A DNA stretch of 64,000 bases, taken from assembly GCA_016872715.1 (NCBI GenBank), contig VGZD01000001.1, forward strand, positions 1 through 64,000, read 5' to 3'. The DNA is from Planctomycetota bacterium (GTDB lineage Bacteria; Planctomycetota; UBA1135; GCA-002686595). Positions 1 to 10,276 of the stretch are shown in pieces (within the stretch, counting starts at the first letter, position 1; each line of letters starts with the position of its first letter). The notes under the pieces were generated by a model, which saw only the letters and a list, made by a program, of their open reading frames with translations, was not told where the DNA came from and did not search any database. The position numbers were made by a program, and so were the translations under genes.

Positions 1-185
1 TAGCGTTCGCAGTCGAGCAGCGCATCCGCGAAGCCGCCTGCATCGAACGCGGCGAGCGCGCAGGTCATGCGCCACGCGGGGCCGGCGGCGTGCATGGTCT
101 CGTCCCAACCCCACGCGATGCGAGCGTCGAGGCTCAGGCACCACGCGAGCGCGAGCAGGGCGACCAGGAGGAAGGCGATGCGCAT
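1..185 (-). CDS. N-terminal part of a membrane/secreted protein, truncated by window edge
   Basis: Reverse strand from ATG at 185 reads MRIAFLLVALLALAWCLSLDARIAWGWDETMHAAGPAWRMTCALAAFDAGGFADALLDCER, a hydrophobic N-terminus open to the window edge. Confidence 0.5.
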   Translation of the reverse strand, partial: MRIAFLLVALLALAWCLSLDARIAWGWDETMHAAGPAWRMTCALAAFDAGGFADALLDCER

Positions 186-292
186 GACGCGTCGCTAGGG
201 TACGTGGGCGCGGGCCGCTCGTCGAAGCCCGCGGCTCGCTTGACCCTCGATGGGGCCACTTCCATACTCGCCCGCGTTCTCATGCGCGCACG

Positions 293-1609
293 ATGTCCGA
301 GCTCCGAGGTTCGACGGTGAACGCGCAGCGCTGGGCCGCGTTCTCGCTGTCGCTCTCGGTGGCGTTGTGCGGCGCGTCGGCCGTGTTGTTCTGGCAGTCG
401 CGGGTGCGTGCTCGCTCGGTCGAGCTCGACATCGACACGCGCGGGTACGACCCGCAGGCGCCGCCCGCGCTCGCCCCCGAAGATGCTGACGTGCCTTCCG
501 TGCTGGAGTGCGCGCATCCGCTCTACCCGCGCTCGACGTTCCGGCGCACGGCGTGGGATCCGGCGGATTTCCCGCAGCCCACGGCGGCGCGCGGCAACCC
601 GCTGCGCTTCGACCCGCAGTCCGGCTTCATGTTCTCCGGCGGGATGGACCGCCGCCGAGCGTGGGCCGAGCACCCCGCAGGCGGTTGGTCGGTGCGCACC
701 AACAGCTTCGGCCTGCGCGACGACGACGAGCCGGCGACGGAGCGTCCCGACCTGCGCATCGTCGTGCTCGGCGACTCCCACACGGCGGGTTTCTGCAACA
801 ACCGCGAGAGCTTCGCGCAACTCGTCGAGGCGCGACTGGGCTCGACACGCCCAGCGCAACGCATCGAGGCCCTGAACGCCGCCGTGCCCGGTTACACGTT
901 TCAGCACTACCTCGGCGCGCTCGAGCGCATGCTCGCGTTCGCGCCCGATGTGGCGATCATCGCGTTCTACGGCGGCAACGACTTCGGCGAGACGCTCGGC
1001 CACCAGCACCGCGCACACCAAACGGCGCGCGGGGATCTCGCCGCCGTGCAGGCGCGCCTCGAACGCGTGCAGGACGAAGATCCCGAGCTCGTGTCGCAGG
1101 CGCTGTTTTCCGTCGAGCAATTCCGCTTCGATCCGCCGCAGGTCGAAGTCGCGTTGCAGGCCGCGCGCGACGTGTTGACCGAGATTCAGGTCACGTGCTC
1201 GCGCTTTGGCGTCGTCCCGCTCGTGGTGTACGTGCCGTCCTCGCTCGAAGTCGAATTCGAACGTCGCCGCGCGCGCTTCGAAGCCGCGCTCGCCGCGCTG
1301 GGAGCGACGCGTGAGGACTGCGCGGTGCTCGACCGGCTCGCCGACAGCACGCTCGGCTTCCTCGCATCGCGCGGCTGTGCGACGCTCGACTTGCGCCCTG
1401 CCTTTCGCGCCAGCGCCGCGAAGCTCTACTGGGACGAGGACTTTCATCTCGCCGTCGAGGGTCACGCACTCGCGGCGCGCGAAATCGCGGCCAGCCTCGA
1501 GCGCATCGTGCCGCCGGACGCGCGCCGCGTGCGTCGCGGCTCTCCATCCCTCGACGGCGATGCTCGCCGCGCGCTGCTCTCACCGGGCGCGGGCGAGCCA
1601 GTGAAGTAG
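293..1609 (+). CDS. SGNH/GDSL-type hydrolase family protein
   Basis: N-terminal hydrophobic segment, GDSHTAGF block I motif, FYGGNDFGE, and C-terminal DEDFHL (DxxH) motif. Confidence 0.8.
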   Translation: MSELRGSTVNAQRWAAFSLSLSVALCGASAVLFWQSRVRARSVELDIDTRGYDPQAPPALAPEDADVPSVLECAHPLYPRSTFRRTAWDPADFPQPTAARGNPLRFDPQSGFMFSGGMDRRRAWAEHPAGGWSVRTNSFGLRDDDEPATERPDLRIVVLGDSHTAGFCNNRESFAQLVEARLGSTRPAQRIEALNAAVPGYTFQHYLGALERMLAFAPDVAIIAFYGGNDFGETLGHQHRAHQTARGDLAAVQARLERVQDEDPELVSQALFSVEQFRFDPPQVEVALQAARDVLTEIQVTCSRFGVVPLVVYVPSSLEVEFERRRARFEAALAALGATREDCAVLDRLADSTLGFLASRGCATLDLRPAFRASAAKLYWDEDFHLAVEGHALAAREIAASLERIVPPDARRVRRGSPSLDGDARRALLSPGAGEPVK

Positions 1610-1639
1610 TGGGTCGTGCCGCGCGCTTCCTGAACGCAG

Positions 1640-1681
1640 GACTCCCCGTCCGCGAGGCGCTTGGCTCGCGGACGGGGAGTC
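1640..1681. terminator. Bidirectional hairpin between convergent genes
   Basis: Perfect 17-bp inverted repeat GACTCCCCGTCCGCGAG / CTCGCGGACGGGGAGTC with 8-nt loop, between convergent ends at 1609 and 1733. Confidence 0.75.
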
Positions 1682-1732
1682 GGCAACGCGGCGCTCCTGA
1701 TGTGCCGCGCGCCTGCGGCCTTCAGCCTGCGC

Positions 1733-2953
1733 TCACGGCAGGTTGAAGTTGAGGATCGAGTTCGTCACGTGCGGAGCGCCGATGCGCACCGCCGGGCTGG
1801 TCGGCGAGGTGTTGCAGCTGCCGAAGTCCTCGAACTGGCGCCCGAGGTTGAGGCCGGCCCAGTCGTAGGCGGGGAAGCCGCCGATCGTCTCGCTGCCTTC
1901 GTACCACTCCAGCGTGTTGGCGCCGGTGCAGCCGTTGGTGAGCAGCATCGAGCCGTAGTCGAACAGCACCGTCTCGATGCCCGGGAACACGGCGGGGTTG
2001 GTCCACGTGCCGATGCGCTTTTGAGTGAAGCGGGTGTTCGGCGTCACGCCGACTTGCGTGCCGCACATGCCCGTGGCGTTGATGAAGGTGTTGATGAACT
2101 GCCCAGCGGCACCGGGCATGTTGGCGCACAGGCAGAAGGCTGCGAGCGCCGTGATCGCGCCGTTGGCCGGCTCGCGGTAGGTGCACACGTTCGCGCCGGC
2201 GGCCCAGTTGTTCCAGCGGAACGAGCCCTGCACGATCGGGCCGTTGCTCACGGGCGTGTTCACCGCCGAGGGGACGAAGCCGACGCCGGGACCGACGAGC
2301 GAGAAGCTCTTGGCGGGGTCGAAGCCGACCGCCGGAGCCGGCCGCGCGGAGCCCGGAGTGTGGTGCACCTGATCGCACTCGTGGCTCAGCGCCCAAGCGA
2401 CGCTCCACTGGCCCGTGCCGCAGTCGAGCGCGTAGTCGATGTGCCCGGAGACGTACAGCCGCGAGTACGTGCCGAGCGAGGCCGGACGATCGAGCGGCGT
2501 GACGGGAACCGCGGCGGTCGGAATGATGTCACCGTTGAGGATGAAGCGCCACACCGTGAGGTTGACGGCGCCCGCCGCGCTCGACTCCTGCCAGTTGCGC
2601 GAGTACTGCGCACGCATGCCGCCCGACCAGTGGAGCGCGCCGGTGGCGCAGTCGCGCAACTGCAGACGGATGCTGTACTGGCCGCAGAAGATCGCGCCGC
2701 CCAACATCAGCGGCTGCGGCTTGCCGAGCTCGGCGCAGTAGCCCTTGTTGAGGGCGAGGTTGCAGTTGTCGAAGGCGAGCCAGCGCGCGTCGGTGCCCAG
2801 GATCTTGGGGAAGTTCGGCAGCACGGCGGCGGCCGGCGCGCAGCAGGCGCCTCCGTCGAGGTTGTCCGGGCCGCACTGGGCGCTGGCCGGGGCGGTGACG
2901 AGGGCGGCGGTGAAGCCGAGCGTGAGAGCGATGCGGGAGAGAGTCTGGAACAT
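1733..2953 (-). CDS. Secreted hypothetical protein
   Basis: Signal peptide MFQTLSRIALTLGFTAALVTAPASAQ followed by a Cys-containing globular protein; no family recognised. Confidence 0.7.
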   Translation of the reverse strand: MFQTLSRIALTLGFTAALVTAPASAQCGPDNLDGGACCAPAAAVLPNFPKILGTDARWLAFDNCNLALNKGYCAELGKPQPLMLGGAIFCGQYSIRLQLRDCATGALHWSGGMRAQYSRNWQESSAAGAVNLTVWRFILNGDIIPTAAVPVTPLDRPASLGTYSRLYVSGHIDYALDCGTGQWSVAWALSHECDQVHHTPGSARPAPAVGFDPAKSFSLVGPGVGFVPSAVNTPVSNGPIVQGSFRWNNWAAGANVCTYREPANGAITALAAFCLCANMPGAAGQFINTFINATGMCGTQVGVTPNTRFTQKRIGTWTNPAVFPGIETVLFDYGSMLLTNGCTGANTLEWYEGSETIGGFPAYDWAGLNLGRQFEDFGSCNTSPTSPAVRIGAPHVTNSILNFNLP

Positions 2954-3097
2954 GGTGGGGAATCCTTTTCGTGGGGTTCAGGAGCGGGCCGAGCGCGGCC
3001 GTCACCCCCCAAGTGCATCCGCGGCCACTCGCTGGACAGCGATTTCCGGAAACCCGACCGCGGCGCGCGCGATCCGCCCGACCCTACTTCGAGCCCG

Positions 3098-3436
3098 TCA
3101 GGCGAGGAGCCACCCGACGAACAGGCCCGACCCGTAGGACACCCCGTTGGCCGCGAAGGAGGCGAGCAGGGCTCTGCCAAGGCCGAGTTCCCGACGCAGG
3201 GCGAAGAGCGCGAGTCCCTCCGCGAGCGTGATCCACAGCTCAGCGACGAACACGGCATCGCGCGCCGGAGCTGCCTCGTAGTGCCACCACGTGAACAGCG
3301 GATGCGTGAGGAGATTCAGCGCCAGCACGACGAGCGGCAGGTGCCACCACGGCGACGAGCGACGCGCAGCGGCGAATTCGTAGATCGGCAGCTCGAGGAC
3401 GAGCGTCCACAGGAACAGCCCCAGCCACAGCGTCAT
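3098..3436 (-). CDS. Small polytopic membrane protein
   Basis: ATG at 3436 gives MTLWLGLFLWTLVLELPIYEFAAARRSSPWWHLPLVVLALNLLTHPLFTWWHYE...; overlaps upstream gene by 4 nt. Confidence 0.7.
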   Translation of the reverse strand: MTLWLGLFLWTLVLELPIYEFAAARRSSPWWHLPLVVLALNLLTHPLFTWWHYEAAPARDAVFVAELWITLAEGLALFALRRELGLGRALLASFAANGVSYGSGLFVGWLLA

Positions 3437-4341
3437 GGCGCGCGTGGCGCGCTGCTGCGCGCCAGCAGAAAGGCGATCACGGAGAGCTCGATCCACCCGT
3501 GGGCGATGGCGAGCTGCAAGTAGATCGAGCGCGTCTCGATCGGTGCCACGACACCGCACAGCGGCACGCCGATGCACGCGAGCACGCACACTCCAAGCCC
3601 GATGGCGCCCAGATCTTCGCGCAGGTTCGCTCGCGCGCCTCCGGGAAGCTGCCACGACCAGATTCCGTAGTGCACCAGTTGGGCGAATGCGAAGCCGCGC
3701 ACGAGCGCGTCGCCGAGCGCAGGCTCGAGGCCCGGGGCGAGCTCGCTCACCATGCGAGCGCCGTCGAACGCGCCGATCGCGCGGTCCGCGACGCCCGCCG
3801 ACGACAGACACGTGACGCTCAGCGCGCCGAGCACGTAGCAGGCGCCGACGACGCGCGAGGTGCGTCGATCTCGGCTCCACGCCATCCACAGCGCCAGCGC
3901 CGCGAGATTGTGGGCATGCGCGAGCACGAGCAACGTCTCGCGCGCGGCCATCAGCGCGCATCCGCCGAGGAATGCGACGCCAAGCGTCCAGACTCGGCGC
4001 GTCCGTCGGTCGCGTGCACCGCCCAAGGCCGCACAGCCGACCGCCGCAACTCCGCACGCCAACTCCGCCTCGACTGGGATCCCCGCGCCGCTCAGCGTCG
4101 CGACGCGCAGCCCCGTCATGGCGAGCAACGCGAGGCCGACGCACAGGGCGACGCTCCCGCCGAAGCCGCCCGGCCGACGCAGCCACAGCGCGCGCACATC
4201 GCCCACGACGTGTGGAACGCCGAACAAGATCGGCCCGCTCAACACTGCCCACAGCGGAGACGACGACGCGAGCAGCGCGGCGCCCGCGATCGCCGCGGGG
4301 AGCCGCAGGTCGACCGAGCGCTCAGCGACCGCCGCTCTCAT
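3433..4341 (-). CDS. Polytopic membrane protein, possibly Brp/Blh-like
   Basis: Multiple hydrophobic helices with GPILFGVPHVVGD, AHAHNLAALALW and QLVHYGIW histidine motifs; family assignment weak. Confidence 0.55.
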   Translation of the reverse strand: MRAAVAERSVDLRLPAAIAGAALLASSSPLWAVLSGPILFGVPHVVGDVRALWLRRPGGFGGSVALCVGLALLAMTGLRVATLSGAGIPVEAELACGVAAVGCAALGGARDRRTRRVWTLGVAFLGGCALMAARETLLVLAHAHNLAALALWMAWSRDRRTSRVVGACYVLGALSVTCLSSAGVADRAIGAFDGARMVSELAPGLEPALGDALVRGFAFAQLVHYGIWSWQLPGGARANLREDLGAIGLGVCVLACIGVPLCGVVAPIETRSIYLQLAIAHGWIELSVIAFLLARSSAPRAP

Positions 4342-4492
4342 CGTCCCGCTTTCGGAGCCGACGCAGAGCCAGCAGCATTCCGATCAGCGCGAGCGCGCCC
4401 GCCACGGCCAGCGCGCGCGGATCGAGCAGCTCGCGGACCACTTCGCTCGGCACGGCCTCGTCGATGAGCGTCAGGAGCGGAGCGCGCGACAT
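4322..4492 (-). CDS. 56-aa single-pass membrane protein (below ORF-track cutoff)
   Basis: Reverse strand reads MSRAPLLTLIDEAVPSEVVRELLDPRALAVAGALALIGMLLALRRLRKRDDESGGR; overlaps the start of the 3433-4341 gene. Confidence 0.55.
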   Translation of the reverse strand: MSRAPLLTLIDEAVPSEVVRELLDPRALAVAGALALIGMLLALRRLRKRDDESGGR

Positions 4493-4527
4493 GGGAGCAG
4501 CCTAGCCGCTCGAGCCGTGCGATCCCA

Positions 4528-5968
4528 TCAGGCGAGGATCTCGCGCACGACTCGCCCGGCCACGTCGGTGAGGCGGAAGTGCCGCCCTTGGTGGAGCCAT
4601 GTCAGGCGCTCATGGTCGATGCCGAGGAGGTGCAGCACGGTCGCGTGCAGGTCGTGTACGTGCACCCCGCCGTCGACGATGTTGTAGCTGAACTCATCGG
4701 TCGCGCCGTGCGCGTGTCCCGCGCGCACGCCGCCGCCCGCGAGCCACATGCTGAAGCAGCGCGGATGGTGGTCGCGACCGTAGACGTCGGCGCTCATGCG
4801 GCCTTGACAGTACGTGGTGCGACCGAACTCGCCGCCCCAGATCACCAGCGTGTCGTCGAGCAGTCCGCGCGCGGCGAGGTCCTGCACGAGAGCGGCGGAT
4901 GCCTGATCCGTCTGGCGGCACTGGTGCGCGATCCCCCCGGGCAGGCTGCCATGTTGGTCCCAGCCTTGGTGGAAGAGCTGCACGAAGCGCACGCCGCGCT
5001 CCACGAGCCGCCGCGCGAGCAGGCAATTCGCCGCAAACGTCCCGCTCTCTCGCGCGAGAGGTCCGTAGAGCTCGAAGGTCGCGTCGCTCTCGCCGCTGGT
5101 GTCGGACGCCTCGGGCACGCTCGACTGCATGCGGAACGCGAGCTCGGCTTGGGCGATGCGCGCGTCGATCTCCGGATCCTGCTCCCGCGCGCTCGCGTCG
5201 CGTCCCATGCGTGCGAGCGCATCGAGCATCGCGCGTCGCGCATCGCGGCCGACACCGTCGGGGTTGCCGAGGAACAGCACCGGCTCGCTCCCGGCGCGGA
5301 ACTGCACGCCTTGGTGTTCGCTCGGCAAGAAGCCCGAGCCCCACAGGCGCGAGTAGAGCGGCTGGTCGCGCTGCGCGTCCTTCGACACCAGCACGACGAA
5401 CGCGGGCAAGTTCGCATTCAGCGAGCCAAGTCCGTAGGAGAGCCACGCGCCCAGCGAAGGGCGGCCCGCGATCTGGTTGCCCGAGCACAGGAACGTGATC
5501 GCCGGATCGTGGTTGATCGCCTCGGTGTGCACCGCGCGCAGGACGCACAGGCGATCCGCGATCCGTGCGGTGTGCGGCAAGATCTCGCTCACCTCGAGGC
5601 CGGATGCTCCGTGGCGAGCGCTCGCTCACCTCGAGGCCGGATGCTCCGTGGCGAGCGAAGCTCGCGAAGGACGCCGCGATCGGCAGCACCGCCTGATTGC
5701 CGCTCATGCCCGTGAGTCGCTGCCCCGCGCGCACGCTGTCGGGGAGCGGCTGTCCGTGCAGCGCGCGCAGGCCCGGCTTGTGATCGAAGGTCTCGAACTG
5801 CGACGGACCACCCGCCTGAAACAAGTAGATGACGCGCTTGGCGCGCGGAGCGTGGTGCGCCGCTCGCGCGCCGTCTTGCCCGCGGAGGATGTCGGTGAGC
5901 GCGAGAGCGCCGAGTCCCAGACCGGCGCCGCGCAACAGCGCGCGGCGATCGAACGGCGTGTCGTTCAT
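4528..5968 (-). pseudogene. DUF1501 family protein, frameshifted by a 37-bp tandem duplication
   Basis: MNDTPFDRRALLRGAGLGLGALALTDILRG...AGGPSQFETFDHKPG...GLEVSE in one frame; [54 protein letters not shown] in another. Deleting one 37-bp copy (5584-5620 or 5621-5657) joins them exactly. Confidence 0.85.
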
Positions 5969-8900
5969 CGGACCACCAGCGCTCCATCGCTCGCGAAAAT
6001 CGTGCTGCACGCGAGGGCGAGAGCGGCGAGCTCCGCGTCGGGAACTCCGACGAGCTTGCGCGCACGTTCGAGATCGCCGTTGAAGCGCTCGACTTCGGTA
6101 GCGATCAGGTCGAGCAGGGCGTCTTGCTCGTCTGAGGTCGGCGCACGCGTGCAGGCGAGCGCGAAGGCGCGCTCGACGCGCGCCGAGCGCGTCGGTGCAT
6201 CGCGCGTCGCGCGTTCGGCCAGCGCGCGGGCGCACTCGACGAACACCGGATCGTTCAGGAGCGCGAGCGCCTGCAGCGGCGTGTTCGTCGCTCCGCGGCG
6301 CGGCAGGCAGGCCTCGCGCGTTCCGGCGTCGAACACGCTCATGTTGGGCACCGGGACCGTGCGCTTGCGGAACGTGTAGAGGCTGCGGCGATGGGCGTTC
6401 GCTCCGCTGTCGGGCTGGTAGTGCCCGACTTGCCCCGCATCGCTCCACAGTCCCTCGGGCTGCCATGGACGCACCGACGGTCCGCCGAGCTTCTCGACGA
6501 GCAGGCCAGACGCGGCCAGCGCGCTGTCGCGCAGCATCTCCGCGCTCATGCGCACCGAAGGCCCGCGGGAGAGGAGCGCGTTGTCGGGATCGAGTGCGCG
6601 CGCCTCGTCGCACGCGCGCGAGTCCTGCCGAAAGGTCGAGCAGAGCACGAGGCGACGCAGGAGCGCGCGCAGGTTCCATGCGCTCCCGAGCGTGCCATCG
6701 CCGCGCGCGAAGTCGACCGCGAGCGCGTCGAGCAGCTCTGGGTTCGACGGGAAGCTGCCCTGCAGCCCGAAGTTCTCGCTCGTCTCGACCAGACCGCGCC
6801 CGAACACTTGCGCCCACAGTCGATTCACCGCCACGCGCGCGACCAGTGGATTGCGCGGGTCGAGCATCCACCGAACGAGTCCTTCGCGGTTGCGCGGCAG
6901 CGACGCATCGAAGGGCAGGACGGCCTCGAGCGCGCCCGGCGCCACGACTGTGCTCACGTCCGGCTGGTCGTAGGCGCCGCGGCGCAGCACGTAGGTCGGG
7001 GGCGCGAAGGCGGAGTCCTGCATGCAAGCGAAGGCGGGAATGCCGTCGAGGTGCGCCGCGAGCTCGCGCTGCGCGGTGCGAACGGCTGCGCGCGCGGCCG
7101 CGACGTTTTCATCGAGCGCTTCGGCGAAGTGCTGCTCGAACGCCTCGAATTCGTCTGGAGCGACGTCGAGTCCATCGGAGCTCGCGAGCTCGCGAGCCTG
7201 CACGCTCGTCAGCGCTCGTCTCCACACGCGCAGCTCGTCGATCGCGCCGCCACGGAAGCCGCTTCCGCGCGAGCGCGACCCGAGCTCGAGCGTGTGACCC
7301 GCGAGCGGACCATCGAGTCCGTCGCGCACGACTTCGACGTTCTCAGGCACGCCGTTGACGTGCACGCGCAGGCCGCTGGCGCGCGCAGAGCCGTCGTAGG
7401 AGACGACGAGGTGGGTCCAGACGTCGAGCGGCAGTGGCTCGCGCACGCGCACGCTCGCGGCCGAGCCCGGCCAGAAGTGGATCGCGCTCCAGCGCACGTG
7501 ACCGTCGACGAGCTCGAGTTCGATGCCGGAGGCGTCCGCATCCTGCGTGTAGAAGCCCGACGCATGCACGATCGCGGCGCGCGCGTTGCGTTCGCTGGGA
7601 CGAATCCACAGGGCGATGCTGATTTCGTCGTGTCGCCCGAAGCCCGCGAGCCCGTCGAGCAGCAGGCCGCCGTCGCCGTCGAAGCTCGCGCCCGCTCCGA
7701 ACTTTCCTCCGCCGAGGGCAAACTGCCCGAGCTGCTCGGGTCGGCGGCGATCGACGCTCGCGGGCAGCGCGCCTGCCACCAGATTCGCCACCAGACCATT
7801 CTCGAGCGACTCGAACGCCCAGTGGGCGTCGGGAGGCGGAGCTTGCATCGCGGTCGGTGCGAGCCGCACCGATTGCAGCCGCGTCCGCGCCTCGGCGCGC
7901 CGCAGCGCGAGCTGCGCTTGCGCCTGTTCTAGCGCAGCGCGCAGTTCCTGCTCGCGCAGCCGCTGCTCCTCGCTCGCCAAGCGCACGAAGGGCGGCGGCG
8001 CGTTCACCGGCAGCGCGTACGACTTGAGCCCGTTCTCGTCGATCGAGCCGAACATCGCGGCGAGCGCGTAGAACTCGCGCGTCGGCAGCGGGTCGAACTT
8101 GTGGTCGTGGCAGCGCGCGCACTCCAGCGTCAGACCGAGGAACGTCGTCCCGAACGTGCCGACGCGGTCGGCGATGCCCTCTTGGCGGAACTCCTCCGCG
8201 ATCGAGCCGCCTTCCTCGGTCATGCGATGGAGGCGCTGGAAGCCCGTGGCCACGCGCTGGCCGAGGTCGGCCTCGGGCTGCAGGTCGCCGGCGAGGATCG
8301 CGCGCACGAACTGGTCGTAGGGCATGTTCGATTGGAGCGCGCTCAGCAGCCAGTCGCGCCACGGCCACGTGAACGAGCCGCCGTCGGTCTGGTAGCCGTG
8401 CGTGTCGGCATAGCGCGCGAGGTCGAGCCAGGTCGTCGCCATGTGTTCCGCGGCGCGCGGGGAGGCGAGCATCGCATCGACGCGCCGCGCGAATTCACTT
8501 GCGCTGGGATCGCGCGCGAACGCTTCGGCTTCGTCGGGCGTCGGCGGCAGCCCGGTCAGCACGAGCGATGCGCGTCGCAGGAGCAGGCGCGGATCCGCCT
8601 GCGGCCGTGGAGCCAGTCCGGCGCGCTCGAGAGCAGCGAGCACGTGCAGATCGAGCTCGTCGCGGGCCCAGATCGCGTTGCGCGTGCGCGGCGCTGCGAC
8701 CTTGCGCGGAGCCACGAAGGCCCAGTGCGGCATGTACGCCGCTCCCTCGGAGGCCCAGCGCAGGAGCGTCGCGCGCTGCGCGTCGGAGAGGGGGCGCTTG
8801 AGCTTCGGCGGCGGCATGACTTCGTTCTCGTCATGGCTGGCGACTCGCCGCGCAAACTCGCTGTTCGCACCGCCTTCGAGCACCTCGCGCGCGCCGTCCT

Positions 8901-9273
8901 CCAGATCGAGGCGCAGCCCTGCCTTGCGCTTCTCCTCGTCCGGCCCGTGGCAGCTGAAGCAACGATCCGCGAGGATCGCTCGCACATCGCGATCGAAGCG
9001 CAGGGTCGGCTCGATCCGACGCTCGTGGACGAGCGTGGCGCACGCGAGTGAGGTGAGCAGCGTGGCGAGGATCGCGACCGTGCGCGTCCTGCCGACACCG
9101 TGCGCGCCATCCGCTCCCCGCCCGCCTTCGAGGCGTGATACGACCTCCGCGCTCGACACGCTCGCGCCGGCCTCGGGGGACGGCAGGCACACCGCGCCCG
9201 GGGGGACGTCGCTGGGCGGCGCCACCGCGTCGCGTGCGGCGAGCGTCTGGCCGGCCAGCGGGAAGGGGATCAT
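5965..9273 (-). CDS. PSCyt1 / DUF1549 / LamG / DUF1553 domain protein
   Basis: CFSCHGPDEEKRKAGLRLD haem motif, planctomycete cytochrome-associated domains and a central LamG-like segment; overlaps DUF1501 start by 4 nt. True start may be internal to the ORF. Confidence 0.88.
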   Translation of the reverse strand: MIPFPLAGQTLAARDAVAPPSDVPPGAVCLPSPEAGASVSSAEVVSRLEGGRGADGAHGVGRTRTVAILATLLTSLACATLVHERRIEPTLRFDRDVRAILADRCFSCHGPDEEKRKAGLRLDLEDGAREVLEGGANSEFARRVASHDENEVMPPPKLKRPLSDAQRATLLRWASEGAAYMPHWAFVAPRKVAAPRTRNAIWARDELDLHVLAALERAGLAPRPQADPRLLLRRASLVLTGLPPTPDEAEAFARDPSASEFARRVDAMLASPRAAEHMATTWLDLARYADTHGYQTDGGSFTWPWRDWLLSALQSNMPYDQFVRAILAGDLQPEADLGQRVATGFQRLHRMTEEGGSIAEEFRQEGIADRVGTFGTTFLGLTLECARCHDHKFDPLPTREFYALAAMFGSIDENGLKSYALPVNAPPPFVRLASEEQRLREQELRAALEQAQAQLALRRAEARTRLQSVRLAPTAMQAPPPDAHWAFESLENGLVANLVAGALPASVDRRRPEQLGQFALGGGKFGAGASFDGDGGLLLDGLAGFGRHDEISIALWIRPSERNARAAIVHASGFYTQDADASGIELELVDGHVRWSAIHFWPGSAASVRVREPLPLDVWTHLVVSYDGSARASGLRVHVNGVPENVEVVRDGLDGPLAGHTLELGSRSRGSGFRGGAIDELRVWRRALTSVQARELASSDGLDVAPDEFEAFEQHFAEALDENVAAARAAVRTAQRELAAHLDGIPAFACMQDSAFAPPTYVLRRGAYDQPDVSTVVAPGALEAVLPFDASLPRNREGLVRWMLDPRNPLVARVAVNRLWAQVFGRGLVETSENFGLQGSFPSNPELLDALAVDFARGDGTLGSAWNLRALLRRLVLCSTFRQDSRACDEARALDPDNALLSRGPSVRMSAEMLRDSALAASGLLVEKLGGPSVRPWQPEGLWSDAGQVGHYQPDSGANAHRRSLYTFRKRTVPVPNMSVFDAGTREACLPRRGATNTPLQALALLNDPVFVECARALAERATRDAPTRSARVERAFALACTRAPTSDEQDALLDLIATEVERFNGDLERARKLVGVPDAELAALALACSTIFASDGALVVR

Positions 9274-9343
9274 CGGGGGCCGATTGTGCGGGGGAGGGCG
9301 CGGATGCGAAAGGGGCCGCGCAACTCACTAGACTCTCGAACCG

Positions 9344-10276
9344 ATGGCCAAGCTCAGGCGCATTCCCACCTCGATGACCTCGGGCGCAGCTCTCGTGGCT
9401 GCGCTCGAGCAATTGGGTCTGCGGGAGGTCGAGCGGTGTCCGGATCCCTCGCCCCTCATCTCGTGGCGCGGTCAGCCGCTGCCCGAGTTGGCCGAGATCA
9501 TCGTGCGGCGCCGCTCGATCGGTGCCACCGCCGACGACCTCGGATTCGTGCGGGGCGCCGAGGGACGCTACGAGGCCATCGTGAGCGAGATCCTGCTCTC
9601 GCGCTTCGACAAGCGCTGGTTCGCGGAGCTCGAGAAGCGCTACGCGGCGCTCGCTGGACCCGCCGCCGCGCCGCCCGAACCGCGCGCCGCCAAGGCCCCC
9701 GAGCGCCCCGCGGAGCGCGCGACCGAATTTGCTCCTCCCAAGGCGCCCGAGAGGTCGCGCGCACCCGCGCAGTCGCCGCCACCCGCGCCGTCACCCCTGC
9801 CGCGGCCGAGCCCGCGGGCCGAGACGTCCGCACCGCCCCCGTTGCCACGCCGAGGCTCCATCGAGGTCGACAGCGTCGAGATGCCCGCCTTGGCGCGCGA
9901 GGACGGCAACGCCGCCGATCTCGCCAAGATCGAAACCGACCTCGTGGCGATTCTCGGGGCCGCGAAGCGCGCGGGTGGTGGGTACGGGTGCCTTCGGTCG
10001 CTGGTCCTCGTCGCGCTGATCTGCGTCGCCGCCACGGGCGCGAGGAGCGTGGCGATCCTCGTCCTCGGGTTGGTCGGCTATGGCGTCTTCACCGTGCGCG
10101 ACCTCGCGCGGCGCCACGAACGCATGGTGCAGGCCGCCACCGCCGAGTTCCGCCTGCGTTTCGGCTCGCGCGCGAAGGCGCGCGAGCTCGCTCTACAGCG
10201 CCTGCGCCGCGAGATCGGCAAGCTCGACGGCGACAAGCGTGCGGTGGTCGAGCAGCTCCTGCGCCGACTGTCGTGA
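9344..10276 (+). CDS. Hypothetical protein with Pro/Ala-rich linker and two transmembrane helices
   Basis: Long ORF, conserved-looking N-terminal domain, low-complexity linker, hydrophobic LVLVALICVAATGARSVAILVLGLVGYGVF. Confidence 0.7.
   Translation: MAKLRRIPTSMTSGAALVAALEQLGLREVERCPDPSPLISWRGQPLPELAEIIVRRRSIGATADDLGFVRGAEGRYEAIVSEILLSRFDKRWFAELEKRYAALAGPAAAPPEPRAAKAPERPAERATEFAPPKAPERSRAPAQSPPPAPSPLPRPSPRAETSAPPPLPRRGSIEVDSVEMPALAREDGNAADLAKIETDLVAILGAAKRAGGGYGCLRSLVLVALICVAATGARSVAILVLGLVGYGVFTVRDLARRHERMVQAATAEFRLRFGSRAKARELALQRLRREIGKLDGDKRAVVEQLLRRLS

Noticed and set aside
4694-7027. 777-aa minus ORF as a single real protein
   Set aside because: It mixes alternate-frame sequence with the true DUF1501 N-terminus; only the part from 5968 to the duplication is genuine.
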